Assembly: GCA_040901495.1 (NCBI GenBank)
Contig: JBBDYO010000057.1
Location: forward strand, 1 to 18,818
DNA length: 18,818 nt
Source: VRUE01 sp040901495
GTDB taxonomy: Bacteria > Actinomycetota > Thermoleophilia > Solirubrobacterales > 70-9
Reading direction: 5' to 3'
The notes under the pieces were generated by a model. It saw only the letters and a list, made by a program, of their open reading frames with translations, did no database searches and had not been told where the DNA came from. Each line of letters starts with the position of its first letter. Position 1 is the first letter of the stretch. Positions 1 through 6,808 of the stretch are shown here, in pieces. The position numbers and the translations under genes are program-made.

Positions 1-1762
1 CACCTGCCGCAATGCCCACCGCGCTCGCGCCGAGCGCCACCGGCCCGACGGAGCCGGGGCTCTCGGTGTCGCCGATGTCGTTGGTATTGCCGTAGCCGAG
101 CTGACCGCTGCTGGAGCTGCCCCAGCAGCGCACCGTGCCGTCTTGCAGAAGGGCACAGGTGTGGTTGTCGCCTGCGGCGATCTGCGTGGCGCTGGACCCT
201 CCCAAATTCACCGTGCCGGCGGACCCAACGTTCTCGTTGTCGCCGATGTTGTTGGTGTCGCCATAGCCGAGCCGGCCACTTGCACCGCTACCCCAGCAGC
301 GCACGGTGCCGTTGGCGAACAGAGCACAGCTGTGGAGTGACCCGGCCACCGTTTCGATGACGCCGTATTCAGCTCCAAGCTCCACGGCTGGAACCGATCC
401 GGGAGTCTCGTCGTCGCCGATGTTGTCGTTGTTGCCGGTACCGAGCGCACCGAATCCACCGGTGCCCCAGCACCGCACTGTTCCGTCGTCGAGCAGGGCG
501 CAGGTGTGAAAGGCATTGGCCGAGATATCCACCGTGGTGCGACCCGCTCCGAGATCAAGTGGAGGAATGGAACCGGGGGTCTCGTCGTCCCCGATGGTTT
601 CGGTGTTTCCATTGCCCAAGAGGCCCTCTCCGCCCGCCCCCCAGCAGCGCACCGATCCGTTGTCGAGGATGGCGCAGGTGCGAACCCCTCCCCAGAAACC
701 GTCCCCAGAGGCGGTGACCGCCGTTGCAGTGCGTTCGGCACCTAGATCGACGGAGCCCGCGGCTGCCGGACTCGAGACGCTGGTGGTGTTGCCATAGCCG
801 AGCTCGCCGGACATGTTGGAGCCCCAGCAGCGCATCGTCCCGTCGTCGAGGATGGCGCAGATGTGAAAGGCGCTGGCCGAGATCCCCACAGGGATGCGGC
901 CCCCGAAATCGACCGCGGGCAGGGAAGCCGGTGTTTCTGTGGACGAGCCCCAGCATTTGACCGTGCCGTTGTCGAGGATGGCGCACGTGCGGGTGTTGCC
1001 CGCCTCGACCGCGACAGCTGTTCGACCGGCGCCGAGGTTGACAGGACCCACCGAGCCGGGCGTCTCATCGTCGCCGACGTGGTTGGTGTTGCCATAGCCA
1101 AGCTGGCCGCTGTTATTGACCCCCCAACAGAGCACCGAGCCGCTGTCAAGGAGGGCGCAGGTATGGGAGCTGGAAGCCGAGATCGCGACGGCCGTGCGAC
1201 CGACGCCCAGGTCCACGGGATCGACCGAGCCCGGCGTCTCGTTGTCGCCGACCGTGTTGGTGTTGCCACTGCCCAAACGGCCGTCCGTGCCTATGCCCCA
1301 GCAGCGCACCGATCCGTTGTCGAGGATGGCGCAGCTGTGGCTGAAACCAACCGCCACCTTTACTGCCCTGCGGCCGGCGCCCAGGTCCACCGGCCCGGCT
1401 GCACTGGGGGTGGCGACGGAGGTCACGCCCGGGTAGCCGAGCGAGCCGGGGCCGGCGAAGTTGGAGCTCCCCCAACAGCGAACAGAGCCGTCGCCGGCTA
1501 CAGCACAACTGTGGCTGAAGCCCACATCGATGCGTTCTGACGACATTGCCTTCCCGTGGGCAAGCAACAGATCGGCCCGAGCAGATGAGGGCGCCAATCC
1601 ACTACCCGCCACAAGGGCCAAGACCGTAAGAAGCGCCGCCGCCACGCTCAGATGCCGAATCGCGATCCCAAATGAGATCCCCACCCGTCGACATGCCACC
1701 GTCGGGCTCAGCTTTAGGTGACAACACTCGCTTGGCGCATCGGCACTCGCTGTCTGAACCAC
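1..1762 (-). CDS. Secreted RCC1-repeat protein, C-terminus beyond window
   Basis: This open frame runs off the left edge, so 587 codons are visible without a stop. A hydrophobic stretch at about residues 38-57, followed by a small-residue SSARA site, looks like a signal peptide. After it come nine tandem RCC1-type repeats, each built around the motif CAxLDxGxVxCWG and then a segment like GQLGYGNTxxIGDDE. Units are about 57-60 residues; the fourth is only about 42 and lacks the GQLGYGNT segment. RCC1 repeats form seven-bladed beta-propellers, so more than one propeller, or an atypical one, is implied. Every unit has two cysteines with nine residues between them, which would suit disulfides in an exported protein. 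The start is GTG at 1762 behind a strong GGGAGGA site. A GTG at 1684 would give a more typical signal peptide but has no ribosome site. Bacterial family members are poorly characterised, and a binding or adhesive role is only a guess. Confidence 0.85.
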   Translation of the reverse strand, partial: MVQTASADAPSECCHLKLSPTVACRRVGISFGIAIRHLSVAAALLTVLALVAGSGLAPSSARADLLLAHGKAMSSERIDVGFSHSCAVAGDGSVRCWGSSNFAGPGSLGYPGVTSVATPSAAGPVDLGAGRRAVKVAVGFSHSCAILDNGSVRCWGIGTDGRLGSGNTNTVGDNETPGSVDPVDLGVGRTAVAISASSSHTCALLDSGSVLCWGVNNSGQLGYGNTNHVGDDETPGSVGPVNLGAGRTAVAVEAGNTRTCAILDNGTVKCWGSSTETPASLPAVDFGGRIPVGISASAFHICAILDDGTMRCWGSNMSGELGYGNTTSVSSPAAAGSVDLGAERTATAVTASGDGFWGGVRTCAILDNGSVRCWGAGGEGLLGNGNTETIGDDETPGSIPPLDLGAGRTTVDISANAFHTCALLDDGTVRCWGTGGFGALGTGNNDNIGDDETPGSVPAVELGAEYGVIETVAGSLHSCALFANGTVRCWGSGASGRLGYGDTNNIGDNENVGSAGTVNLGGSSATQIAAGDNHTCALLQDGTVRCWGSSSSGQLGYGNTNDIGDTESPGSVGPVALGASAVGIAAG

Positions 1763-1765
1763 AGA

Positions 1766-1772
1766 TCCTCCC
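1766..1772 (-). promoter_or_regulatory. Ribosome binding site of the RCC1-repeat gene
   Basis: The minus strand reads GGGAGGA three bases before the GTG at 1762. It is one of the strongest Shine-Dalgarno matches in the window. It argues for the upstream start although this leaves an unusually long 37-residue stretch before the hydrophobic signal core. Confidence 0.65.
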
Positions 1773-1788
1773 GATCGATTAGCGCTTA

Positions 1789-1832
1789 CTGCTTAGCCCC
1801 GGTGTAGCCCCGGTGGCTGCTTAGCCCCGGTG
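1789..1832. repeat. Three direct copies of an 11-bp repeat upstream of the RCC1 gene
   Basis: The plus strand carries TAGCCCCGGTG at 1794-1804, 1805-1815 and 1822-1832. The first two are exactly tandem and the third follows after six bases. A longer 16-bp version, CTGCTTAGCCCCGGTG, occurs at 1789-1804 and again at 1817-1832. The array ends about 27 bases upstream of the GTG start of the RCC1-repeat gene, in its presumed leader or promoter. It could be a set of regulator binding sites or simply a local duplication. The rest of the 245-bp gap 1763-2007 contains an AT-rich stretch near 1928-1950 and no recognisable gene. Confidence 0.8.
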
Positions 1833-2007
1833 GCCTGGGGAGCCATGCGACTTAGGCGCCTGTCCACGACAGGCTTGGCTTTGGATCTCGCTATCTCGAT
1901 CGGCCGCCCAGCCTCGAGATCAGGCTGGAATTAAAAAAACTTGAATGTGTATAGGCTAGCAGCAGGAGCTCAATCTGTAAAGTACCCGCGTATGTATGGG
2001 CCTGTGC

Positions 2008-2436
2008 CTAATGGGCCGGAGTGTCCCCTCTTGCGCGCCGATGCGCGATGTGCACGGGAAGCAGGTGCTCGGAGTCGCCGAATTTGTGGGTGATCGTGTA
2101 GGTGCCCTCGGTCTCGGTTGGGAACTTCGCCTCGACCGGCACCCAAACGCCCTGCAGCCAGTTGTTGGTCGCGATCTCGCCGCGGGCGGTGGCGCTGAAG
2201 CTCCCCACCTCTTCCTGGATCACCGCTCCGCGCGGGTCGCGGATGTGGTTCTCCACCGGATAGACCCGGTCGGGACCGAGCTCCTCGACCAAAGCGCTGA
2301 TCCGGATGGCAAGCATGATCGCGATCTCCCATGGCTCCTCGGTGACCACGAAGCGGTCGCCGCCGGCGCCGAGGATCGTCGCGATGTTGTCGCGGACCTC
2401 CACGTAGCGGCAGGGAATTACCCACTCGATCTTCAT
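2008..2436 (-). CDS. DUF6941-like protein of unknown function
   Basis: This is a 142-residue soluble protein beginning MKIEWVIPCRYVEVRDN. The opening pattern of a short strand, then an alternating 'CRYVEVRDNIATILGAG' segment, followed by a beta-rich body with 'AIMLAIRI' and later 'WVPVEAKFPTETEGTYTI', resembles the DUF6941 family. I know no established function for that family. The body reads like a small beta-sandwich in which the strand near residues 110-125 resembles extracellular-domain folds, but no signal peptide or membrane segment is present. The frame stays open to a possible start at 2529, but that extension is of unusual composition (Arg/Ser/Gly-rich) and has no ribosome site, so the internal ATG at 2436 is preferred. 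No strong Shine-Dalgarno site is visible there either. It lies downstream of dxs on the same strand but behind a strong hairpin, so it is probably a separate transcription unit. Confidence 0.65.
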   Translation of the reverse strand: MKIEWVIPCRYVEVRDNIATILGAGGDRFVVTEEPWEIAIMLAIRISALVEELGPDRVYPVENHIRDPRGAVIQEEVGSFSATARGEIATNNWLQGVWVPVEAKFPTETEGTYTITHKFGDSEHLLPVHIAHRRARGDTPAH

Positions 2437-2550
2437 CGCCGGCCAGGCCCCCGCCACCGGGCTCCCACAGCCGTCGCGAGTAGAGCTCCCATCGCTGTTA
2501 AGACGACGGCGAAACGAGCAAGGTCCCATGCGGCTGAGCGCAGCTCGAAC

Positions 2551-2581
2551 AGCGGTCCGCTTTCCCCCTAGCGGAACCGCT
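2551..2581 (-). terminator. Strong inverted repeat between dxs and the DUF6941-like gene
   Basis: AGCGGTCCGCT at 2551-2561 pairs with AGCGGAACCGCT at 2570-2581 across an eight-base loop, with one bulged base. Each arm is also nearly self-palindromic. There is no U-run on either strand, as is common for high-GC actinobacterial terminators. It lies 120-150 bp after the dxs stop and before the next minus-strand gene. It may end the efp-dxs transcript or sit in the leader of the downstream gene. Confidence 0.45.
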
Positions 2582-2682
2582 GCACGAGCGAGTGCCTCTT
2601 TCCCTGTAGTAGCCCCAGAAGCGTCCTCCGCGAATGCGAGACGTCCCGTCCACCAAGAGGCGCGGGAAGGCTAACCCATAGA

Positions 2683-2712
2683 GCGGATTGCCGCAAGCCC
2701 TCAGCTGAGGGC
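2683..2712 (-). terminator. Paired short hairpins at the dxs stop codon
   Basis: A perfect 16-bp palindrome, GCCCTCAGCTGAGGGC, spans 2697-2712 and includes the dxs TGA stop (2701-2703). It can fold into a 6-bp stem with an AGCT loop. A second small hairpin, GCGG-ATTG-CCGC, follows at 2683-2694. Together they could form part of the 3' end structure of the dxs transcript. No U-run follows. Confidence 0.35.
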
Positions 2713-4734
2713 GGGCTCGCCGGGGCGAAGCGCCACCAGCACTCGCTCGGCCACGGACTCGCCGGTCAGGCCGACCTCCTCGTGCAGCAGCGCCGGCTTG
2801 CCGTGGGTGACGTAGCGGTCCGGAAGCCCGATCCTCAGCACCCTCGCGCGCTCGCCCTGACGGTCGGCGAACGCCTCCTCGAGGTGCTCCAGCACGGCAG
2901 AGCCGAAGCCGCCCGGCAGCACGTTCTCCTCGATCGTCACCAACAGGTCGTGGCCGAGCGCCAAGCGCTCGACCAGCTCGGTGTCGATCGGCTTGGCGAA
3001 GCGGGCGTCGGCAACGGTCGGCCGAAGATCGTGGCCGGAGAGGTGCTCGGCCGCCCCCAGGGCAACCGACACCCCGTAGCCATACCCGAGAAGCGCGACG
3101 CGCTCGCCGCTGGACAGCAGCTCTCCGGACCCGATTGGGATCTGCTCGGGCTCGGACGGCAGCGCGACTCCCTCGGCCGCTCCGCGCGGGTACCGCAGCG
3201 CCGCGGGCCCGTCGTGGGCGATTGCGGTGCGCAGCATGTGGACCAGCATCGCCTCGTCGCGGGGGGCCATCACGACGACGTTGGGGATCGGGCGGAAGTA
3301 GGAGACGTCGAAGGCGCCGTGGTGGGTCGGGCCGTCGTCGCCGACCAAGCCGGCACGGTCCATCGCGAAGGTGACATCCAGCTCCTGGAGGCAGACGTCG
3401 TGGATGATCTGGTCGTAGGCGCGCTGCAGGAAGGTCGAGTAGATCGCGCAGACCGGCTTCGCCCCCTGGATCGCCAGACCCGAGGCAAGCAGCACCGCGT
3501 TCTGCTCCGCGATGCCGACGTCGTAGTACTGCTCGGGCACCTCGTCGGCGAGCTTCTGCAGGCCGGTCCCCCCCGCCATCGCCGCCGTGATCCCGATCAC
3601 GCGATCGTCGCGCTCGGCCTCGCTGACGATCGCGTCGGCGAAGACCTGCGTGTACTGGGGTGGCGCGCTCGGCGGCGGCGGAGACTCCAGGCGCTCCGGC
3701 GCGATCGACTCCGGCGAGTCGGACTCCTTCACGGGAACGGGCTTGGAGGCGGGCTCCCCGTTGACGATCGAGTTGGGCTTGGCCGCGTGCCACTTCTCCA
3801 TCCCCTCCAGGCCACCCTCCTCGGCGGGGGCGAAGCCCTTGCCCTTGACGGTGTGGATGTGGACGACCACCGGGCGGTCGGCGTCGAAGGCTTCGCGCAA
3901 CGCCCCGCGCAGGGCGCCCACATCGTGGCCGTCGATCACGCCCATGTAGGCGAGGTCGAGCTCCTCGAACAGGAGCCCCGGCGCCCAGTAGGCCTTGATC
4001 GCGGACTTGATCTCCGGGCCGAGCCGTTCGATTCGCTTCCCCAGCCCGAGCGGCAGCTTCGTCAGCCGGTCCTCCACCCCCTCGCGGGCGTGGTAGAGGC
4101 GCGGGTTGAGGCGAGCCCGGTTGAAGTAGCGAGAGAGGGCCCCGACGTTGGGGGAGATCGACATCCCGTTGTCGTTGAGGACGATCACGATCGGGGTCTG
4201 TAGGCCCCCGGCCGCGTGCATCGCCTCGTAGGCGACGCCGCCGGTCAGGGCCCCGTCGCCGATCACGGCGGCAACCTTCCCGTCCTCGCCGATCCCCTTG
4301 CGCATCGCCTCCTTCAGCCCCACCGCGTACCCGACCGAGGTCGAGGCGTGCCCGGCGCCCATGATGTCGTGCTCGGACTCGAAGATCGAGCAGAAGGGAG
4401 CCAGCCCCTCGTACTTGCGAATGGTGGACAGCTGCTCTCGACGACCGGTGAGGACCTTGTGCGGGTAGGCCTGGTGGCCGACGTCCCAGAGGACCTTGTC
4501 ACGGGGAGAGTCGAGCATGCTGTGCAGCGCGACCGCCAGCTCGCAGGTCCCGAGGTTGGCGCCGAAATGGCCGCCTATCTCCCCGATCGTGTCGATGATG
4601 TAGGTGCGCATCTCCTGCGCCACCTGCTGCAGCTGCTCGTCGTCGAGCCCGTGCAGGTCCGCCGGCGAGTCGATCCCCTCCAGCAGCGGAAGGGTGTGCC
4701 GGTCTCCGTCGTCTGGCGTCTGCTCGTTGCTCAT
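2701..4734 (-). CDS. dxs: 1-deoxy-D-xylulose-5-phosphate synthase
   Basis: Dxs condenses pyruvate and glyceraldehyde 3-phosphate to DXP, the first step of the MEP isoprenoid pathway, using thiamine diphosphate and Mg2+ in the cytosol. The 677-residue product shows the expected order. An early GGHFGANLG block carries a conserved His (residue 56). The ThDP/Mg motif is GDGALTGG at 159-166 with NDN at 187-189. The transketolase pyrimidine-binding part has DVGIAEQ with catalytic Glu at 410, and a C-terminal transketolase domain closes the protein. It is longer than the usual 620-640 residues. Most of the excess is an acidic, proline-rich linker at about 319-360 between the first and second domains. 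The ATG at 4734 overlaps the ispA stop as ATGA, implying translational coupling, so pathway entry and prenyl chain elongation are made together. Confidence 0.97.
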   Translation of the reverse strand: MSNEQTPDDGDRHTLPLLEGIDSPADLHGLDDEQLQQVAQEMRTYIIDTIGEIGGHFGANLGTCELAVALHSMLDSPRDKVLWDVGHQAYPHKVLTGRREQLSTIRKYEGLAPFCSIFESEHDIMGAGHASTSVGYAVGLKEAMRKGIGEDGKVAAVIGDGALTGGVAYEAMHAAGGLQTPIVIVLNDNGMSISPNVGALSRYFNRARLNPRLYHAREGVEDRLTKLPLGLGKRIERLGPEIKSAIKAYWAPGLLFEELDLAYMGVIDGHDVGALRGALREAFDADRPVVVHIHTVKGKGFAPAEEGGLEGMEKWHAAKPNSIVNGEPASKPVPVKESDSPESIAPERLESPPPPSAPPQYTQVFADAIVSEAERDDRVIGITAAMAGGTGLQKLADEVPEQYYDVGIAEQNAVLLASGLAIQGAKPVCAIYSTFLQRAYDQIIHDVCLQELDVTFAMDRAGLVGDDGPTHHGAFDVSYFRPIPNVVVMAPRDEAMLVHMLRTAIAHDGPAALRYPRGAAEGVALPSEPEQIPIGSGELLSSGERVALLGYGYGVSVALGAAEHLSGHDLRPTVADARFAKPIDTELVERLALGHDLLVTIEENVLPGGFGSAVLEHLEEAFADRQGERARVLRIGLPDRYVTHGKPALLHEEVGLTGESVAERVLVALRPGEPALS

Positions 4735-5591
4735 TCGTTCCTCGTGAAGATGTAGTCGGCGACCCGCCTCAGGTCGCCGGTGTCTCCGCCGGCCTCCGCC
4801 AGCGCCCCGGTCGCCTTTGAGTGGGACTCGGCCGCGAGCTCGCGCGCCCGCTCGAGGCCAAAAAGGCTGACGTAGGTGAGTTTGCCATGTCGCTCGTCGC
4901 TTCCACGTGGCTTTCCAAGTTGCTCGTCGCTCCCGGTGACGTCGAGGATGTCATCGACGATCTGGAATAGGACACCGAGCTCGCCAGCGAACTGGCGATA
5001 CGGGATTGTCTCAGGTTCGCCCAGCCCCTTGAGGGCCAGCGCGACACCGACGCTGGAGGCGATCAGGCGCCCCGTCTTCAGCGCGTGAAGGTCCCGCAGG
5101 CCCTGGGCGTCCTTCTCATCGCCCGCGACGTCGACGTACTGCCCGCCGACCATCCCGTCGACCCCCGTCGCCGCGGTCAGCTGGCCCAGGGCGGCGAGGA
5201 CGTTCTCGGGAGGCCCCGGCTGCTCGCAGAAGAGCCGGATCGCCTCGGCGAACAGGCCGTCGCCGGCGAGGATCGCCACGTCCTCGCCGAACTTGACGTG
5301 GGCCGTGGGCAGGCCCCGGCGCAGCTCGTCGTCATCCATCGCCGGCAGGTCGTCGTGGATCAGCGAGTAGGTGTGGATCAGCTCGATCGCGCAGGCCGCC
5401 GGCAGGAAGTCCGTGGGGTCGGCCTCGAGGGCGCGGGCCGTGGCGAGGGTGAGAACCGGGCGAACCCGCTTGCCGCCCGCGAGCAACGAGTAGCGCATCG
5501 CCTCCTCGATCCCGGCGGTGGCGGGCGCAGCCGAGAACCGCAACCGCTCGAGCGCGGCGTCGACCATTGCGCGCAGGTCATCCGGGTACAT
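4731..5591 (-). CDS. ispA: Short-chain polyprenyl diphosphate synthase (FPP/GGPP type)
   Basis: This 286-residue protein condenses IPP with allylic diphosphates to make farnesyl or geranylgeranyl diphosphate. The first aspartate-rich motif, DDLPAMD, is at 80-86, and the second, DDILD, is at 213-217. The GGKRVRP substrate-binding block is at 39-45. The context YSLIHDDLPAMDDDELRRG closely matches IspA-type enzymes, including the two extra residues inside the first motif. The open frame continues to 5735, but that extension is a low-complexity Arg/Ser/Pro-rich read-through of the xseB region, so MYPDD at 5591 is taken as the start. Its ribosome site is weak. It starts 19 bp after the xseB-like stop and its own stop overlaps the dxs ATG. 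The product chain length (C15 or C20) cannot be settled from sequence alone. Confidence 0.92.
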   Translation of the reverse strand: MYPDDLRAMVDAALERLRFSAAPATAGIEEAMRYSLLAGGKRVRPVLTLATARALEADPTDFLPAACAIELIHTYSLIHDDLPAMDDDELRRGLPTAHVKFGEDVAILAGDGLFAEAIRLFCEQPGPPENVLAALGQLTAATGVDGMVGGQYVDVAGDEKDAQGLRDLHALKTGRLIASSVGVALALKGLGEPETIPYRQFAGELGVLFQIVDDILDVTGSDEQLGKPRGSDERHGKLTYVSLFGLERARELAAESHSKATGALAEAGGDTGDLRRVADYIFTRNE

Positions 5592-5610
5592 CAGCAGCCG
5601 AGGGGAAGGC

Positions 5611-5787
5611 TCACTCGGACGGGCTCTCCGCCTCGCGGATCCGGCGATTGGCCTCCTCGACCGCCTCGGTCGAGAGCTCCGCCGCCTCGCGGGCCAGCTC
5701 CGCGGCGCGCTCGTCCTCGACGCCGGAGTCCTCAAGCTCAGCGGCTATCGCGGTCAGCCGAGTCGAGATCTCACGCAGCCGGCTCAT
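5611..5787 (-). CDS. xseB: Probable exodeoxyribonuclease VII small subunit (XseB-like)
   Basis: This 58-residue, strongly helical and charged protein begins MSRLREISTRL and ends in RRIREAESPSE. It was found by translating the gap between nusB and ispA. Its ATG directly abuts the nusB TAG stop with no spacer, and its TGA is 19 bp before ispA. XseB proteins are 60-85-residue helical hairpins that bind the large subunit XseA, and xseB very often sits next to ispA and dxs. The pattern here, about 40 residues of two helices rich in Glu and Ala, fits. However, the usual signature residues are weak, so identification rests mainly on size, helical character and position. No xseA lies in the window. 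An unrelated small coiled-coil protein is the alternative. Confidence 0.55.
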   Translation of the reverse strand: MSRLREISTRLTAIAAELEDSGVEDERAAELAREAAELSTEAVEEANRRIREAESPSE

Positions 5788-6165
5788 CTACACACTCTCC
5801 CGCTCGCGAGCGACGGCGCCGAGGATGCCGTTGACGAAGCCCGGCGCGTCGGCACCGCAGTACTCCTTGGCGAGGCTTACCGCCTCGTCGATCGCGACCT
5901 CGGTCGGCACCTCGTCGACATGCTCGATCTCATACAGCGCAACCCGCATGAGGTTGCGCTCCAGCGGCGCGATCCGGTCCAGCTCCCAGCCCTGGGAGTG
6001 GCGGGCGATGATCTCATCCAGCTCCTCGCGCTTCATCTGCACCCCCTCGGCCAGTTCACGGGTGAACGGGCGCGACTCGGCCACCAGCTCATCGAGCGGG
6101 TGCCCGGTGACATCGCGCTGGTAACAGGCGAAGACCGCGTCGCGTCGCTGGTCCGATCGGCGCAT
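5788..6165 (-). CDS. nusB: Transcription antitermination factor NusB
   Basis: NusB binds boxA RNA with S10 (NusE) and supports processive transcription of rRNA operons. The 125-residue all-helical protein has the family's opening MRRSDQRRDAVFACYQRDV. It also has the characteristic C-terminal run LERNLMRVALYEIE, VPTEVAIDEAVSLAKEY and GFVNGILGAVARE. The length is slightly shorter than the typical 130-150 residues. It begins 21 bp after the efp stop, and its TAG is followed immediately by the ATG of the xseB-like gene. The efp-nusB pairing is a standard bacterial arrangement and supports both calls. Confidence 0.95.
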   Translation of the reverse strand: MRRSDQRRDAVFACYQRDVTGHPLDELVAESRPFTRELAEGVQMKREELDEIIARHSQGWELDRIAPLERNLMRVALYEIEHVDEVPTEVAIDEAVSLAKEYCGADAPGFVNGILGAVARERESV

Positions 6166-6186
6166 ACGCGCCTATTCTCGCGCTTT

Positions 6187-6747
6187 TCAGGCTCGCGAGA
6201 CGTACTCGCCGTTGCGGGTGTCGACGCGAATCGTCTCACCCTCCTCGATGAAGAGCGGCACCTGGACGATCACCCCGGACTCCAGGGTCGCCGCCTTGTT
6301 GCCGCCGCCCGACGCGGTGTCCCCCTTCACGCCCGGCTCGGTCTGGACGACCTTCATCTCGACGGTGCTGGGGACCTGGACGTCGCTGGCCTGTTCATCG
6401 ACAAAGAGCACATCGACCTCGTCATTGGCCAGCATCCACTGCATCGCATCGCCAAGCACCTCTCTCGAGATCTCGATCTGCTCGTAGTCGCGGCTGTCCA
6501 TGAAGACGGCAGCGGCGCCGGAGTCGTAGAGGTACTGCATCTTGCGCGACTCGGTGTGGACCGGGCGGAACTTCTCGCCGGCCCGAAAGGTTTTGTCCTG
6601 CACGCTCCCGTCGGCGAGCTTGCGCAGCTTCGTCCGCACGAACGCGCCGCCCTTGCCCGGCTTCACGTGCTGGAACTCGATGATCTTGTAGACGGACCCA
6701 TCGATTTCGATGTGGGACCCGTTCTTGAACTGGTTTGTAGAAATCAT
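6187..6747 (-). CDS. efp: Translation elongation factor P
   Basis: EF-P relieves ribosomes stalled on consecutive prolines by entering near the E site and contacting the P-site tRNA. The 186-residue length is exactly that of the family. The N-terminal KOW-like domain carries the loop KPGKGGAFVR. Lys32 is at the loop tip, where lysine or arginine is modified in other bacteria. Two OB-fold domains follow, ending in IEEGETIRVDTRNGEYVSRA. No epm or other modification gene is present. The TGA at 6187 lies 21 bp before nusB. No Shine-Dalgarno site is evident before the ATG at 6747. A plus-strand secreted-protein gene diverges from it with 61 bp between starts, so the promoter of the efp-nusB-xseB-ispA-dxs unit probably lies in that short gap. 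Pro-rich client candidates nearby include MltG and the Dxs linker. Confidence 0.97.
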   Translation of the reverse strand: MISTNQFKNGSHIEIDGSVYKIIEFQHVKPGKGGAFVRTKLRKLADGSVQDKTFRAGEKFRPVHTESRKMQYLYDSGAAAVFMDSRDYEQIEISREVLGDAMQWMLANDEVDVLFVDEQASDVQVPSTVEMKVVQTEPGVKGDTASGGGNKAATLESGVIVQVPLFIEEGETIRVDTRNGEYVSRA

Positions 6748-6808
6748 GAGCCGGGAGGCTAGATGATTTAGCCCAGCGATCTCAGTCCGTAATCTTCAGT
6801 GGACAGGG

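Noticed and set aside
208..741. Minus-strand open frame in the RCC1 region, and plus-strand frame 863-1540
   Set aside because: Neither shows the RCC1 repeat. The true frame is the one starting at 1762 with CWG repeats; the others are frame shadows.
1..1480. Regular 174-bp periodicity suggestive of a tandem DNA repeat or CRISPR-like array
   Set aside because: The period is explained by in-frame protein repeats. Units vary in sequence and there are no spacer-like segments.
1909..1940. Stem CAGCCT/AGGCTG next to a run of seven A
   Set aside because: For a minus-strand transcript the T-run would precede the stem, and for a plus-strand transcript the run is A, so it does not make an intrinsic terminator.
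2437..2529. Upstream ATG at 2529 for the DUF6941-like gene
   Set aside because: The 31 extra residues look non-coding, no ribosome site precedes that ATG, and the family-like segment begins at MKIEW (2436).
2530..2581. GTTCGA-like motif resembling a tRNA T-loop on the minus strand
   Set aside because: The flanking bases do not pair into a T stem and no acceptor, D or anticodon arm could be built.
2782..4203. Long plus-strand open frame opposite dxs (473 residues)
   Set aside because: It is antisense to an unambiguous dxs gene and has the Arg/Leu/Val/Asp-rich composition typical of high-GC shadow frames. No motif was recognised.
6763..6771. Minimal plus-strand ORF ATG-ATT-TAG after a GGGAGG sequence upstream of 6809
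   Set aside because: It is only two codons and lies within the short efp divergent region, so it is probably chance, although a leader-type role cannot be excluded.
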